Shown: positions 63,453-64,000 of the stretch, piece after piece | Position numbering within the stretch: position 1 is the first letter of the stretch | How the letters are laid out: every line of letters begins with the position of its first letter | From: Rhodospirillales bacterium | GTDB taxonomy: Bacteria > Pseudomonadota > Alphaproteobacteria > Rhodospirillales > Casp-alpha2 | Assembly (NCBI GenBank): GCA_023145215.1 | Contig: JAGLED010000002.1 | Span: forward strand, 22,721-86,720 | Length of the DNA: 64,000 bases | Direction: 5' to 3' | The notes under the pieces: generated by a model | Databases searched by the model: none | What the model was told of the DNA's origin: nothing | What the model saw: the letters and a program-made list of their open reading frames with translations, nothing else | Position numbers and translations under genes: made by a program

Positions 63453-64000
63453 GTGACGCGCAGCACGGCCTCAGCGATTATCTACCTGGTTCTGGTGGCC
63501 GTCGCGATTACATCGAAGATCTGGCCGTTTCCGTACGGCCGTGAAATCGGCGTCGGGTTGACGGTCGCCTTCCTGGTATTGGAGTTTTCCCGCGCCCCGC
63601 GGCTGCAACGCAATGTCGGGATGCTGCTGTTCGGGCTCGGCGCCGTTGCGGCCTGGATCGGAGGCGACCTCTCGGGCGCCCTGATCGATGGTCTCGAGCG
63701 CTCGCAGATCTTCCTCGTCATGTTCTTCGCCGTCATGTGGCTCCGCGAGCCAGCGGTGACGAGCCCGTCCCTGAAATCCTTGCGTGACGCGGTGGTCGTC
63801 CAGCCGGCCGGCCGGCGGTATCCCATCCTATGGCTCAGCGGGCATTTTCTGGGGTCGGTGTTGAACCTCGCCGCGTTGAGCCTGTTATCGAGCATGGTCG
63901 CCGATCAGAAAGACGCCAGGCTCCGCAAACGCCTTTCGCTCGGTCTGATGCTCGGATTCACGACGGCCTCCACGTGGGGCCCTTTCTATGTGAGCATTTC
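63453..64000 (+). CDS. Membrane protein of unknown function (partial, cut by window end)
   Basis: An open frame from GTG 63453 runs off the right edge (182 full codons). Hydrophobic segments lie near residues 6-20, 28-42, 50-66, 78-92 and 128-150, with LWLSGHFLGSVLNLAALSLL and the basic loop DQKDARLRKRLSLGLMLGFT that look like a transporter or ion-permease fold. I do not recognise the family from this part. The ribosome binding site is weak (GCGGA), and it starts 61 bp after the nitroreductase. Confidence 0.65.
   Translation, partial: MTRSTASAIIYLVLVAVAITSKIWPFPYGREIGVGLTVAFLVLEFSRAPRLQRNVGMLLFGLGAVAAWIGGDLSGALIDGLERSQIFLVMFFAVMWLREPAVTSPSLKSLRDAVVVQPAGRRYPILWLSGHFLGSVLNLAALSLLSSMVADQKDARLRKRLSLGLMLGFTTASTWGPFYVSI

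Overview
The window is a high-GC chromosomal segment of an alphaproteobacterium, most likely a member of the Rhodospirillales or a close relative. The evidence is gene order: secB-fxsA facing a Tim44-domain gene and mltA; hslVU divergent from hisB-hisHAFE-hinT; lppC divergent from rsmI-yraN-gshB; rph-rdgB-hemW divergent from hrcA-grpE; and mutS-glnD-murJ-trpS-nfuA. Species cannot be named from the sequence alone. I saw no rRNA, tRNA, insertion sequence, prophage or CRISPR array. About 62 protein genes are called, tightly packed, with many 1-4 bp start/stop overlaps. No gene-free stretch exceeds 300 bp; the longest are 40231-40522 and 36103-36384.

Layout. 1-3.5 kb: the end of a probable dnaQ, four 25-bp tandem repeats, secB and fxsA (minus), then a Tim44-like protein and mltA (plus). 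3.5-7.5 kb: lutABC (lactate oxidation), an Smr-domain protein and a small XRE regulator with a perfect palindrome in front of it. 7.5-13.5 kb: hslVU (minus) and the histidine operon (plus), whose leader contains two mutually exclusive hairpins around the hisB ribosome binding site. 13.5-17.1 kb: a 1138-residue FecR/coiled-coil/RTX protein, the most unusual gene here. 17.1-22.9 kb: comM, a PAS-PAS-GGDEF cyclase, a SelA-like PLP enzyme with a divergent LysR regulator, and arfB. 22.9-30.8 kb: gshB, a SirB1-like protein, a BON lipoprotein, yraN and rsmI (minus), the lipoprotein LppC (plus), then hemW, rdgB and rph (minus).

30.8-37.2 kb: heat-shock block hrcA-grpE-dnaK-dnaJ with a candidate sigma-32 promoter and a strong dnaK/dnaJ intercistronic hairpin, a REP-like intergenic element, and dapB. 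37.2-41.5 kb: a DUF2244 membrane protein, nth, a small lipoprotein overlapping a bactofilin, an EI24-type membrane protein, and a PfkB sugar/adenosine kinase. 41.5-48.3 kb: typA, a GT9 glycosyltransferase, an AmpG-like permease, a second GT9 gene converging on it, and an MFS transporter. 48.4-60.3 kb: ppa, maeB, mutS, glnD, murJ, trpS, nfuA. 60.5-64 kb: a Bax-type glucosaminidase, a NodB-type deacetylase with an altered metal motif, a nitroreductase, and the start of a membrane protein cut by the window end.

Most genes are core housekeeping: protein export and folding, proteolysis, histidine and lysine synthesis, DNA repair, nitrogen sensing. A recurrent theme is the cell envelope: MltA, LppC, AmpG, MurJ, bactofilin, the glucosaminidase, the deacetylase and two GT9 enzymes.
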